Shown here piece after piece: positions 17,372 through 25,368 of a DNA stretch of 64,000 nucleotides; positions within the stretch are counted from its first letter, which is position 1; each line of letters opens with the position of its first letter. The position numbers and the translations under genes were made by a program. The notes beneath the pieces are model-generated. The model worked only from the letters and a program-made list of their open reading frames with translations, was not told the origin of the DNA and ran no database searches. Origin of the DNA: Afifella sp. IM 167 (GTDB lineage Bacteria; Pseudomonadota; Alphaproteobacteria; Rhizobiales; Afifellaceae); assembly GCF_020144925.1 (NCBI RefSeq), contig NZ_NSLC01000009.1, positions 124,001-188,000 on the forward strand, given 5' to 3'.

Positions 17372-18085
17372 TTAACGAAGGCGCGGCACCTCGACCAGAA
17401 CGATCTCGGCACTTTCTGCATCGCCTGCATGCGCGATGACGAGTTCGGCCTCCTCGCGGATGGCCGCGCCGTCGCCGGCCTGCAGCTCCTTGCCGTTGAC
17501 CGTGACGGAGCCTGCGGCCGCCACGAGATAGATGTAGCGGCCCTCCTGGGGCGTGTGCCGCAGGGATTGGCCCGGCGTCAGCGTCGCGCCGTAGAGCGTC
17601 GCGTCCTGGCGGATCGGAAGGGCGCCTTCCTCGCAGTTACCGGAGGCGAGGGGAACGAGCTGGCCGGCACGCTCCGCCTTCGGGAAGGAGGCGCTTGCCC
17701 AGCGCGGCTCTCCGCCCTTGGCGGTCGGCAGGATCCAGATCTGGAAGAGCTGCGTCTCCTCGTTCTCGAAGTTCCACTCCTCATGCGCGATGCCGGTTCC
17801 CGCGCTCATCACCTGCACGTCGCCGGCCGCCGTGCGCCCTTCGTTGCCGAGATGGTCGCGATGGGTGATGGCGCCTTTGCGCACATAGGTGATGATTTCC
17901 ATGTCGCGGTGGGGATGGCGGTCGAATCCCCCTTTCGGCGCGATCGTGTCGTCGTTCCAGACCCTGAGCGCGCCCCAATGGATGCGCGCCGGATCGTGGT
18001 ACTCGGCGAAGGAGAAATGGTGCCTGGTGCTCAGCCAGCCATGGTCGGCGGCGCCGAGGCTGGAAAAGGGACGAATGTCGATCAT
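17372..18085 (-). CDS. Pirin family protein (bicupin)
   Basis: 237 aa from ATG 18085 with GGAGGG at ideal spacing. The N-terminal cupin carries the metal ligands: His57 and His59 in DRHPHRDME, His101 and Glu103 in GIAHEEWNFE. The second cupin (GRYIYLVAAAGSVTVNGKE) has no ligand set, as usual. YhhW-type bacterial pirins show quercetinase activity in vitro; the in vivo role is unclear. The frame is open upstream to 18412 but not coding-like there. It is followed by the GST gene. Confidence 0.9.
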   Translation of the reverse strand: MIDIRPFSSLGAADHGWLSTRHHFSFAEYHDPARIHWGALRVWNDDTIAPKGGFDRHPHRDMEIITYVRKGAITHRDHLGNEGRTAAGDVQVMSAGTGIAHEEWNFENEETQLFQIWILPTAKGGEPRWASASFPKAERAGQLVPLASGNCEEGALPIRQDATLYGATLTPGQSLRHTPQEGRYIYLVAAAGSVTVNGKELQAGDGAAIREEAELVIAHAGDAESAEIVLVEVPRLR

Positions 18086-18362
18086 CTTGCCCTCCAAGGG
18101 AAAAGCTCGGCCACAGGTAGGCCGGCCCATGGGCGCCGCAAGCGCCGGGCGCCCCGCAAGGGCGGTGAAAGGACTGTTCGCGCATCGCGCAGCTTCGGGA
18201 AAGATTGCGGCACCGGAAGGGCTGTGATAGAGGCGCGCCCCATGGAACCAAGGATCTCTATTGCGCGTCTCCGACGAGGCATGCCCCGCTGCTGAGCGGC
18301 GGTGTCGCTGCCGTGCGCCGAAGGCTGCGGCCGGTCTTTTCGAAGTTCCAGGATTCCCCAAA

Positions 18363-18860
18363 ATGTCCGACATCCTCATCCGGCCGGAAGCGCCGGAGGA
18401 CGAGCCGACCATCTCCGCTCTGATCGCCGCCGCCTTCGGCCCGGGCGCCTATGCGCGCGCCGCCTTCCGCGTGCGCGAGCAGGCCCCGCATGCCCCCGAG
18501 CTCTCCTTCGTTGCTCTGCTGGATGGCGCGATCGCGGCTTCGGTACGCCTGACGCCGGTGACGGTCGGTGCGGACGCGGGCTTTCTCCTGGGGCCGCTGG
18601 TGGTCGATCCGCCGCTGAAGAGCCGCGGTTACGGCAAGGCGCTGGTGCGCCATGCGCTCCTGGAGGCGCGAAAGATCGGCATCCGTTTCGTCATCCTGGT
18701 GGGCGATGCGCCCTATTACGGCCCGCTCGGCTTCGTGCCGCTGCCGCCGGGCCGGGTGAGGATGCCGGGCCCGTGCGATCCGAAGCGGCTGCTCGTCGCC
18801 GAGCTGGAGGAAGGCGTCGGCGCAAGCCTCTCCGGTATGGTCGCCGGCAGGCTCCGCTGA
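18363..18860 (+). CDS. GNAT family N-acetyltransferase
   Basis: 165 aa from ATG 18363 (MSDILIRPEAPEDEPTI). GNAT motif A is visible (GPLVVDPPLKSRGYGKALV, with the acetyl-CoA pyrophosphate loop RGYGKA) and motif B (FVILVGDAPYYGPLGFVPL). The GDPxYY-FGF-type segment is typical of the YhbS-like subgroup. The acceptor is not predictable. The last codons lie inside a 33-nt tandem duplication that repeats the 3' end of the gene right after the stop codon. Confidence 0.86.
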   Translation: MSDILIRPEAPEDEPTISALIAAAFGPGAYARAAFRVREQAPHAPELSFVALLDGAIAASVRLTPVTVGADAGFLLGPLVVDPPLKSRGYGKALVRHALLEARKIGIRFVILVGDAPYYGPLGFVPLPPGRVRMPGPCDPKRLLVAELEEGVGASLSGMVAGRLR

Positions 18861-18907
18861 GCGGCGGGCAATAAAGCCGGCAGGCTCCGCTGAGCGGCGG
18901 CAATAAA
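18843..18907 (+). repeat. Two-copy tandem duplication of the GNAT gene 3' end
   Basis: Copy 1 (18843-18875, 33 nt) includes the final codons and TGA stop; copy 2 (18876-18907, 32 nt) follows directly and differs only by loss of one G in a G-run. Each copy holds the short dyad CCGC-TGA-GCGG around the stop codon and ends in AATAAA, immediately before the intrinsic terminator. Confidence 0.9.
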
Positions 18908-18930
18908 AAAGGGGCGCGGCGCGCCCCTTT
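18905..18930. terminator. Bidirectional intrinsic terminator between GNAT and bfr genes
   Basis: Stem GGGGCGC / GCGCCCC with a 3-nt loop, flanked by A6 on the left and TTT on the right, placed between two convergent genes. The A-run makes it strongest for transcripts arriving from bfr on the minus strand. Confidence 0.8.
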
Positions 18931-18956
18931 CCGCCTCGCTTTACGAGCGCCGGCGC

Positions 18957-19451
18957 TCAGTCGTCGTCCACCTCTTCGGCGGCGGAGGAGACCTGGCGGG
19001 AGATGTAGAGCTGCATGCCGAGCATCTCCATCAGGTCCTGCTGCTCCTCGACGAAATCGACGTGCTCTTCCTCGTCGGAAAGGATGGTCATGAAGAGGTT
19101 GGAGGTGCCGATGTCGCCGGCGTCCTGGCACTCGCGGGCGGCCTTGCTGTAATACTCGATCGCCTCTTCCTCCATCTCCAGCTGGGTCTGGAAGATGTGC
19201 TTGACGTCCTTCGGCTGGTCGATCTTGTCGAGGGTATGGACGTCCGGCTTGCCTTCCAGGAAGAGCAGGCGCGTCAGGAAGATGTTGGCGTGCTCGCGCT
19301 CCTCGTCGATCTCCTCGCGCATGCGCTTGGCGAGCCGGTCGACGCCCCAGTCGTCGAGCTTGCGCTCCTGCAGAAGGTAGGTGTTGACCGTCGTCAGCTC
19401 CATCGTCAGGGCGCGCTGGAGATGCTTCAGTGAAATATCGGGGGCTTTCAT
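18957..19451 (-). CDS. bfr: Bacterioferritin-type ferritin lacking the heme-ligand Met
   Basis: 164 aa. It stores iron as a mineral core in a 24-mer after Fe2+ oxidation at a di-iron site. An ungapped match to E. coli Bfr around WG...LFLEG and at the C-terminus shows all ferroxidase ligands: Glu18 (MELTTVN), Glu51 and His54 (EEREHA), the helix-C Glu (LEMEEEA), and Glu/His of SDEEEHVDF. Position 52, the Met that ligates heme b in classical Bfr, is Arg here. It may therefore bind no heme alone, or work with a heme-binding partner subunit encoded elsewhere. The acidic tail EEVDDD is additional. ATG 19451 is preceded by AGAGGA. It converges on the GNAT gene through an intrinsic terminator. Confidence 0.88.
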   Translation of the reverse strand: MKAPDISLKHLQRALTMELTTVNTYLLQERKLDDWGVDRLAKRMREEIDEEREHANIFLTRLLFLEGKPDVHTLDKIDQPKDVKHIFQTQLEMEEEAIEYYSKAARECQDAGDIGTSNLFMTILSDEEEHVDFVEEQQDLMEMLGMQLYISRQVSSAAEEVDDD

Positions 19452-19519
19452 GGAATATCCTCTTGGGTGTCGGTGAAGGCCGCGCAAAAAAGCGGCGCAT
19501 GACATTCGCAATTTAGGAT

Positions 19520-19534
19520 GTGACCGTGGTCCAT
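19520..19534 (-). promoter_or_regulatory. 15-nt motif upstream of bfr, shared with the DUF1059 gene
   Basis: On the minus strand ATGGACCACGGTCAC, about 70-83 nt upstream of the bfr start. A nearly identical 15-mer (13 of 15 positions) occurs at 29260-29274 upstream of the DUF1059 gene on the same strand. Partial dyad symmetry (TGGACC / GGTCA) suggests a protein-binding site; no known Irr, RirA or Fur box is recognised. Confidence 0.3.
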
Positions 19535-19596
19535 CCAGTGCTTTTGGGAAAACCGCGACGCTATGAGGCAGTTCCGGGCTTCTGCCGGCCTGCGAG

Positions 19597-21663
19597 CTAG
19601 CGTCCTTCGCGCCACCAGAGAGCCGCGAAGGCGCCGATCATGAGCGCAAGGCCGAGAAGCCCGCCGAACAGCGGCAGCCGGTCGACGCTCTTGAGGATGG
19701 TCGCGTCGGAGCGCTTGAAGCCGATCCAGCCGGAGCCGGCCGCAGCCGCCCGGCGCGAGACCGCGGCGATGCGCGGGATCGAGCCGCCATTCTCGGCAAG
19801 TCGCACCACCGCCCCGCCGCTCGACTGCGCCACCGGGGCGAGACGCTCCGTGGTGCTCGTCACTTCGCGGAACTCGACCGGATCGGCGGTGCCGATATGG
19901 GCAAGCGTCGTCAGCTTGCCGTCGCTCACCTTGTAAAGGCCGAGATCGGCGTTCTCGATCTTGCCGCGCCACAGGCCGGGCTCGGCCCGCTCCATCGGCA
20001 CGTCTTCCGTCTCGCCGTTCGGCCCGGTCGCCGTCACGGCGGGCGGATTGTCGGAGAGCGTCTGCCGCTCCACCGTCAGGCTGCTGCCCTCGGCCTCGGC
20101 GCTCAGAGCTTCTTCCTCCAGCTCCGGCTCGCCCATCAGCCAGTGCACGATGCGCCGCAGAAGCGCGCCATGCGGCCCGCCGCCTTCAAAGCCGCGGGCC
20201 CACAGCCAGGCATGGTCGGAAAGGAGCATGGCGATACGCCCGCGATCCTCGTGCGAGAGGACGAGGAGGGGCCGCCCCTTCGCGCCCTGCAGCGGCACGT
20301 CGCCCCGGATGACCTCGGTATCGACGAGGCGGAACCAGCGGCTCCAGTCGGGCGGGTCGGAGGCGGCGCCGGGCAGGTCCCGAGTAACGGGATGCTTCGT
20401 GCCGAGTTCGGTGACGCTCGGCCGGTAGGGCTCCTCCAGCACCTCGCCCGTCGGTTCGGCCGGGAGGACGGAGCCGAGCGGCGTGCGGTAGAGGCTCGCC
20501 GGCGTCGAATAGTCGGGCCCGGCGGCGATCAGCACCGCGCCGCCGTCGCGCACATAGCGGGCGATGTTGTCGAAGTAGAGGATCGGCAGCACGCCGCGGC
20601 GCTGGTAGCGGTCGAAGATGATGAGGTCGAATTCGTCGATCTTCTCGGAGAACAGCTCGCGCGTCGGAAAGGCGATCAGCGACAGCTCGTGGATCGGCGT
20701 GCCGTCCTGCTTTTCCGGCGGTCGCAGGATGGTGAAGTGGACGAGGTCCACGGCGGCGTCGGCCTTCAGCACGTTGCGCCAGGTGCGCTCGCCCGCATGC
20801 GGCTCGCCGGAGACGAGGAGGACGCGCAGATGCTCGCGCACCACGTCGATCTCGGCGACGGCGACGTTGTTGTCGGTGGTGATCTCCCCCTCGGCCGGCT
20901 CCACCTCCAGTTCCACGATGGTGCGGCCGGCATGGTCGATCGGCAGGTCGATCGTCTCGCTCTCGCCGGCGCCGGCCATGTCGGTGGCGACCTCGCGCCC
21001 GTCGATCCTGAGCGTGACCCTGAGGCGCTGGCCCGGGGCGAGCCTGTCGTCGAGGACGCGGTAGGTGAGGCTCTGATTCTCGCCCAGGATCGCAAAGCGC
21101 GGCGCCTTGTCGAGGACGATGCGGCGGTCGTATTCGTCCTCCTCACCGGTAATGAGGGCGTGAAGCGGCGCGCCGAGGCCGAGGCTCGCCGGATCCGAGG
21201 GCGTGTCGTGGACGATGCCGTCGGTGACCATCACGGCGCCCCCGAGGCGGTCGGGCGGAACATCGTCGAGGGCTTCCGAGAGTGCCCCGAAGAGGGCGGT
21301 ACCCGTGTCGTCCGGCGCATCGCCCACGCGCACTTCGCGCAACTCGAAGCCGGACAGAGCGGCGATGCGCTGTTTCAGCGCCGCGACGGCGCTTTCGGTC
21401 TGCGCGCGCCGCTCGCCGATTCCCTGGCTGCCGCTCTCGTCGACGACGAGGGCGACGACGGCAGGCAAGGGATCGCGCTCCTCGCGTTGCAGCACCGGAT
21501 TGACCAGTGCGACGACGAGAAGCGCGGCCGCGAGCAGCCGCAGCCACGCACCGGGCAGGCGCCGGAAGAGGGCGTAAAGGCCGAGGAGGGCGAGCAGCCC
21601 TCCCAGCCCGGCGATCATCCACCAGGCGATGAGGGGTTCGAAGTCGACGGCGAAACGGGTCAC
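19597..21663 (-). CDS. Membrane-anchored VWA-like protein of the MoxR/DUF58 cluster
   Basis: 688 aa. Two N-terminal membrane helices (IAWWMIAGLGGLLALLGLYA; WLRLLAAALLVVALV) are followed by a VWA-like region with the MIDAS-type start VVDESGS (~74-80), then MVTDGIVHD. The middle (LRVLLVSGEPHAGERTWRNV, LIIFDRYQRRGVLPILYF, VRDGGAVLIAAGPDY) resembles class-I glutamine-amidotransferase-like folds, and a final helix (LFGGLLGLALMIGAFAALWW) returns to the membrane. Most of the protein should be periplasmic. Its ATG overlaps the stop of the DUF4159 gene (4 nt), completing a four-gene operon. Function unknown; MoxR/VWA clusters generally assist assembly or maturation of complexes. Confidence 0.8.
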   Translation of the reverse strand: MTRFAVDFEPLIAWWMIAGLGGLLALLGLYALFRRLPGAWLRLLAAALLVVALVNPVLQREERDPLPAVVALVVDESGSQGIGERRAQTESAVAALKQRIAALSGFELREVRVGDAPDDTGTALFGALSEALDDVPPDRLGGAVMVTDGIVHDTPSDPASLGLGAPLHALITGEEDEYDRRIVLDKAPRFAILGENQSLTYRVLDDRLAPGQRLRVTLRIDGREVATDMAGAGESETIDLPIDHAGRTIVELEVEPAEGEITTDNNVAVAEIDVVREHLRVLLVSGEPHAGERTWRNVLKADAAVDLVHFTILRPPEKQDGTPIHELSLIAFPTRELFSEKIDEFDLIIFDRYQRRGVLPILYFDNIARYVRDGGAVLIAAGPDYSTPASLYRTPLGSVLPAEPTGEVLEEPYRPSVTELGTKHPVTRDLPGAASDPPDWSRWFRLVDTEVIRGDVPLQGAKGRPLLVLSHEDRGRIAMLLSDHAWLWARGFEGGGPHGALLRRIVHWLMGEPELEEEALSAEAEGSSLTVERQTLSDNPPAVTATGPNGETEDVPMERAEPGLWRGKIENADLGLYKVSDGKLTTLAHIGTADPVEFREVTSTTERLAPVAQSSGGAVVRLAENGGSIPRIAAVSRRAAAAGSGWIGFKRSDATILKSVDRLPLFGGLLGLALMIGAFAALWWREGR

Positions 21664-24467
21664 TGGCCAAGCCGCTCCAGAAGGGCAGGGATGTGGACCT
21701 GGTCGGCCTTGTAGTTACCGGTGAGCGTGTACATGACGATGTTGACGCCGGCCCGGAAGGCAAGCTCGCGCTGGCGCGGATCGGCCGGCACGGTCGGATA
21801 GAGGAACTGGTTGTCGGCCGAGATCGCCCAGGCGGCTGCAAGGTCGTTGCCGGTGATCATGATCGGCGACACGCCGTCGCCGCCGCGCGCCGGCCGGCCG
21901 CTCTCCGTCGGCTGGTCGGAGAGCGCCTCCACCCAGAGTTCCGAGCCGTCCCAGCGGCCGGGAAACTGGCCGAGGAGATAGAAGGCCTTGGTGAGCACAT
22001 GGTCCGGCGGCACGGGTTCCAGCGGCGGCACGTCGATCTCGCCGAGAAGCCGGCGAAGCGCCTGCGTCTCCGGCGTCGCGGTGACGGCCGAGCTCGGCAT
22101 CGGGTCGCCGGCGTCGCGCGTGTCGAAGAGGATGGTGCCGCCGTTCTTCATGTAGGCGTCGACCTTGGACATCACCGCCGCGTCCGGCGGCTCCGCTTCG
22201 GCGCTGATCGGCCAGTAGATGAGGGCGTAGAAGGACAGCTCGTCGCTCGCAAGGTCGAGGCCGACCGGATCGCCGGGCTCCAGCGCCGTGCGTGTGGAGA
22301 GGTATTCCGTAAGGCCCCTGAGGCCGGCCCGGCTCGTCTCGTCCACCAGGTCGTCGCCGGTGACGACATAGGCAAGGCGGGTGGAGAGCGTGCCGGCCAG
22401 CGCCTCGTCGGCCGAGACTTCCTGCGCGGAGGCGGTGTGCGGCGTGGCGATGACGAGGGCGGCCAGCACGATGAGGCCCGCCGTCACGGTCCGGCGCGGC
22501 ACGAGCCGTCCGGAAAGGGCGAGCGCGGCGATGGCGTCGAGTGCGGCGAGGAGGGCGGCGGCCGCCAGCAGCCATGGCCAGAGCGGCTCGGCGCGCTGCG
22601 GCGCCAGTGAGCCGACGCGCCCGCCCCAGGCGAGCGAGGCAGGGCGGAGCGGGGTGAGGTCGGTCTCCTCGTCGACGGCGTTGAGGGCGCGCACGTCCCC
22701 GCCGCGCTCATACAGGCCGGGAGGCGTCATCGCGCTCGGCAGAGAGTTCGCGATGTCGGCCACCAGCGAGGCTTCCGGTCCTGGCGGGCGCAGCCTGCCG
22801 TAGCCGTCGAGCATCGAGGCCGGACGCCAGGGGGCGGTTCGCGTCGACGCGGCCTGCGCCGCGGCCGTCGCGGCTGTGCCGCGGCTCTCGCTCTGGAGCC
22901 GCACGGCGGCCTGCGAGGTATCGACGACGGCGCGCAGCATGTCGACAAAGGCGCCGGCGATCGGCAGGTTCGACCAGCGCGGATCGGCCGTGACGTGGAA
23001 GAGGATGATGCGGCCGCCGCCGCGTTCCGTGGCGGTGATGAGCGGCGTGCCGTCGCGAAGCTCGGCCCAGGTCTCGGCTTCGTTCAGCGACCCCGGTTCG
23101 GCGAGGATCTGCCGCTGGATGCGCACATCCTGCGGGATATCTATGCCGCGAAAGGGGCTCTCGGGCGAGAGCCGGCCGATCGGCTGCGGCTCGTCCCAGG
23201 AGAGCGAGCCGCCGAGCGAGCGCTCGCCCTCGCGCAGCCGCACGGGCAGGAGCTCCGGATCGCTCGCGGCGATGTTGGCGCTGGCAAATCGCAAGAGCGT
23301 GCCGCCGGCCGAGATCCATGTCTTCAGCCGCTCCACCGTCTCCGGCGGCAGGTTGCCGGTCTGGGTGAGGACGAGGACGGAGATGCCGGCGTCGAGAAGC
23401 TGGTCGATCGCCTCCGGCACCGTTTCCGCGCTCGCCTCCCGGATGTCGGTATAGGGCGAGAGGGCGCGCTCCACATAGGTGAGCGGCGCGAGGAGCGGCT
23501 GCGCGGCACCGCCGCCTTCGCCGGAGATGAGGCCGACGGATTTGCGCCGCCAGCGCCCGTCGAGAAGCTGCACGGCACCGGCACTCCGCTCGCCATCGAT
23601 GGCGAAGCGGGCGATCTCGTTGCGCATCTCGGTCGGCAGGGAGACGGTGACCTTGGTGTCGCCATTGGCCGAAAGGCTGGCCGGCATCTCCACCATCCTG
23701 CGGCCTTCCGAATCGAAGCCGGCGATCGTCACGTCCAGCGCCGGGCCGACCCGCGAGACGGTGATCTCGGCGTTGTCGGCGGCATTGTGCGGCGGGCGCA
23801 GCACCGAGAGCGCGGCCGAGGAGGCGATCATCAAGGGATCGTCGTCGATCCGCGCGAGCGTTTCGGCGAAGGCGGCCGCGTCGCCGCCGTCGAGCGGACC
23901 CGCGATCCATGCGACCTCCGTCGAGCCGGCGGGAAAGAGCTCGGCGAGCCGGCCGCGCAGGGCGCCGCGGTCGGCGGGATAGGGATGCGGCTCGATGGCG
24001 GCGAGCCGCCTTGAGGCTTCCGCCGCGGTGCCGGCGGCGATGTCGGCATTCGCCTCGCCCGCCGTCGCGGCGAGCGCCACCGGCCGGTCGGCGCGGCCGG
24101 CCTCGTCGATCAGCCGGGCCGCCACTTCGCGCCGCGTCTCGAAATCGGGCGCCGTGTCCCAGCCATTGTCGAGAAGGACGAGGAGGGGTCCCTGGCGCGG
24201 CGCGGCGAGATTCTCCTGCGGGCGCAGGACCGGCTCGGCCAGCGCGACGACGATCAGCGCGGCGAGCAGAAGACGCAGTGCCGTCAGCCACCAGGGCGTG
24301 CGGCGCGGTGTGGTGTTCTCCGCCTGCAGGCCGAGCAGGATGCGCGTCGGCGGAAAAATCTGTCGGACCGGCCGCGGCGGCGTCATCCGCATGATCAGCC
24401 ACAGGATCGGCAGCACGGCGAGGCCGGCGAGCATCCAGGGGGAGAGGAAGGCGAGGTTGGAGATCAT
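21660..24467 (-). CDS. DUF4159 domain membrane protein with BatA-type N-terminus
   Basis: 935 aa from ATG 24467, which overlaps the DUF58 stop (ATGA); the frame is open to 24662 but inside DUF58. The N-terminus is a BatA-like membrane module: FLSPWMLAGLAVLPILWLIM, then TPWWLTALRLLLAALIVVAL. A VWA-like stretch (LLVLLDNGWDTAPDFE) replaces the MIDAS Ser residues and probably binds no metal. Two further helices around residues ~665-720 precede a C-terminal DUF4159 domain (STRLAYVVTGDDLVDE, LSFYALIYWPIS, MKNGGTILFDTRD). Large loops should be periplasmic. Part of MoxR-DUF58-DUF4159-VWA; likely a membrane complex remodelled by the MoxR ATPase (inference). Confidence 0.85.
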   Translation of the reverse strand: MISNLAFLSPWMLAGLAVLPILWLIMRMTPPRPVRQIFPPTRILLGLQAENTTPRRTPWWLTALRLLLAALIVVALAEPVLRPQENLAAPRQGPLLVLLDNGWDTAPDFETRREVAARLIDEAGRADRPVALAATAGEANADIAAGTAAEASRRLAAIEPHPYPADRGALRGRLAELFPAGSTEVAWIAGPLDGGDAAAFAETLARIDDDPLMIASSAALSVLRPPHNAADNAEITVSRVGPALDVTIAGFDSEGRRMVEMPASLSANGDTKVTVSLPTEMRNEIARFAIDGERSAGAVQLLDGRWRRKSVGLISGEGGGAAQPLLAPLTYVERALSPYTDIREASAETVPEAIDQLLDAGISVLVLTQTGNLPPETVERLKTWISAGGTLLRFASANIAASDPELLPVRLREGERSLGGSLSWDEPQPIGRLSPESPFRGIDIPQDVRIQRQILAEPGSLNEAETWAELRDGTPLITATERGGGRIILFHVTADPRWSNLPIAGAFVDMLRAVVDTSQAAVRLQSESRGTAATAAAQAASTRTAPWRPASMLDGYGRLRPPGPEASLVADIANSLPSAMTPPGLYERGGDVRALNAVDEETDLTPLRPASLAWGGRVGSLAPQRAEPLWPWLLAAAALLAALDAIAALALSGRLVPRRTVTAGLIVLAALVIATPHTASAQEVSADEALAGTLSTRLAYVVTGDDLVDETSRAGLRGLTEYLSTRTALEPGDPVGLDLASDELSFYALIYWPISAEAEPPDAAVMSKVDAYMKNGGTILFDTRDAGDPMPSSAVTATPETQALRRLLGEIDVPPLEPVPPDHVLTKAFYLLGQFPGRWDGSELWVEALSDQPTESGRPARGGDGVSPIMITGNDLAAAWAISADNQFLYPTVPADPRQRELAFRAGVNIVMYTLTGNYKADQVHIPALLERLGQ

Positions 24468-25363
24468 GCCGTCAGCCGCGGCTCGACGGGCGCCGTCAGG
24501 CTCGATTGCAGCGCCAGGAGGCCTTCCGAAGCCGGTCTGTCGGTATGGTGCACGCAGAAGGAATAGCCGGCGCGCTGCGCCATCTTGGCGATCTCGGCCC
24601 GGTGCGCCTGAAGCCGCTCCTGATAGCGCTCCCTTAAAAGGTCGGCCCGCTCGGCGAGCCATATCGAGCCGGTCTCCGGATCCTCGAATTCCAGCCGCCC
24701 GTCATAGGGAAAGCTCTCCTCGGCGGGGTCGAACACCTGCAGGAGATGCAGCCGCAGTGCCCGCTCGCCGGCCCTGGCGAGGCGCTCGCGGATCGTTTCG
24801 GTATCGGCAAGGAAATCGGAGACGATGACGACCTCCGAAAAGCGCCGTGCCGCGGTAAGGTCCGGCCATTCGCCGTCCGCCGGCGCGCGCAGCAGCGCCT
24901 GTGCAAAACGCTCCGGCAGGTCGCGCCCGGGGCGCGCCGGCATCAGGCCCGGCACGCCGACGCGCTCTCCGCCTCTTCCCAGAAGCTCGGCCAGCGCCAG
25001 CACGAGAATGAGGGCGCGCTCGCGCTTTTCCTGCTCGGCGAGCCGGGAACGGAAATGCATGGAGGGCGAAAGATCCGGCCACAGCCAGACGGTCTGCAGC
25101 GCCTCCCATTCGCGCTCGCGCACGAACAGGTGATGGTCGCGGGCCGAGCGGCGCCAGTCGATGCGCTTAGCCGGTTCGCCCATCTGGTAGGAGCGGAATT
25201 GCCAGAAGGTTTCGCCCGCGCCGGGGCGGCGGCGTCCGTGGAAGCCGAACATAGCGTTCGCCGCCACCCTGTGCGCCGCGACCAGAAGATCGGGCAAGCG
25301 CGAGGCGAGCCGCCTGGATTCGGCGATGTCGTCGTGGCGAACGGGGGTAGCGTCAGCTGCCAT
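24464..25363 (-). CDS. DUF58 domain protein
   Basis: 299 aa, cytoplasmic. The DUF58 signature is present at residues ~55-75 (FWQFRSYQMGEPAKRIDWRR, with SARDHHLFVRERE following) and a degenerate VWA-like fold covers the rest (VWLWPDLSPSMHFRS; VVIVSDFLAD). DUF58 proteins almost always follow a MoxR ATPase gene and are thought to be its partner or substrate adaptor. Here it starts 5 nt after the MoxR stop and its own stop overlaps the DUF4159 start, so translation is coupled on both sides. Confidence 0.9.
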   Translation of the reverse strand: MAADATPVRHDDIAESRRLASRLPDLLVAAHRVAANAMFGFHGRRRPGAGETFWQFRSYQMGEPAKRIDWRRSARDHHLFVREREWEALQTVWLWPDLSPSMHFRSRLAEQEKRERALILVLALAELLGRGGERVGVPGLMPARPGRDLPERFAQALLRAPADGEWPDLTAARRFSEVVIVSDFLADTETIRERLARAGERALRLHLLQVFDPAEESFPYDGRLEFEDPETGSIWLAERADLLRERYQERLQAHRAEIAKMAQRAGYSFCVHHTDRPASEGLLALQSSLTAPVEPRLTA

Positions 25364-25368
25364 CCGTG

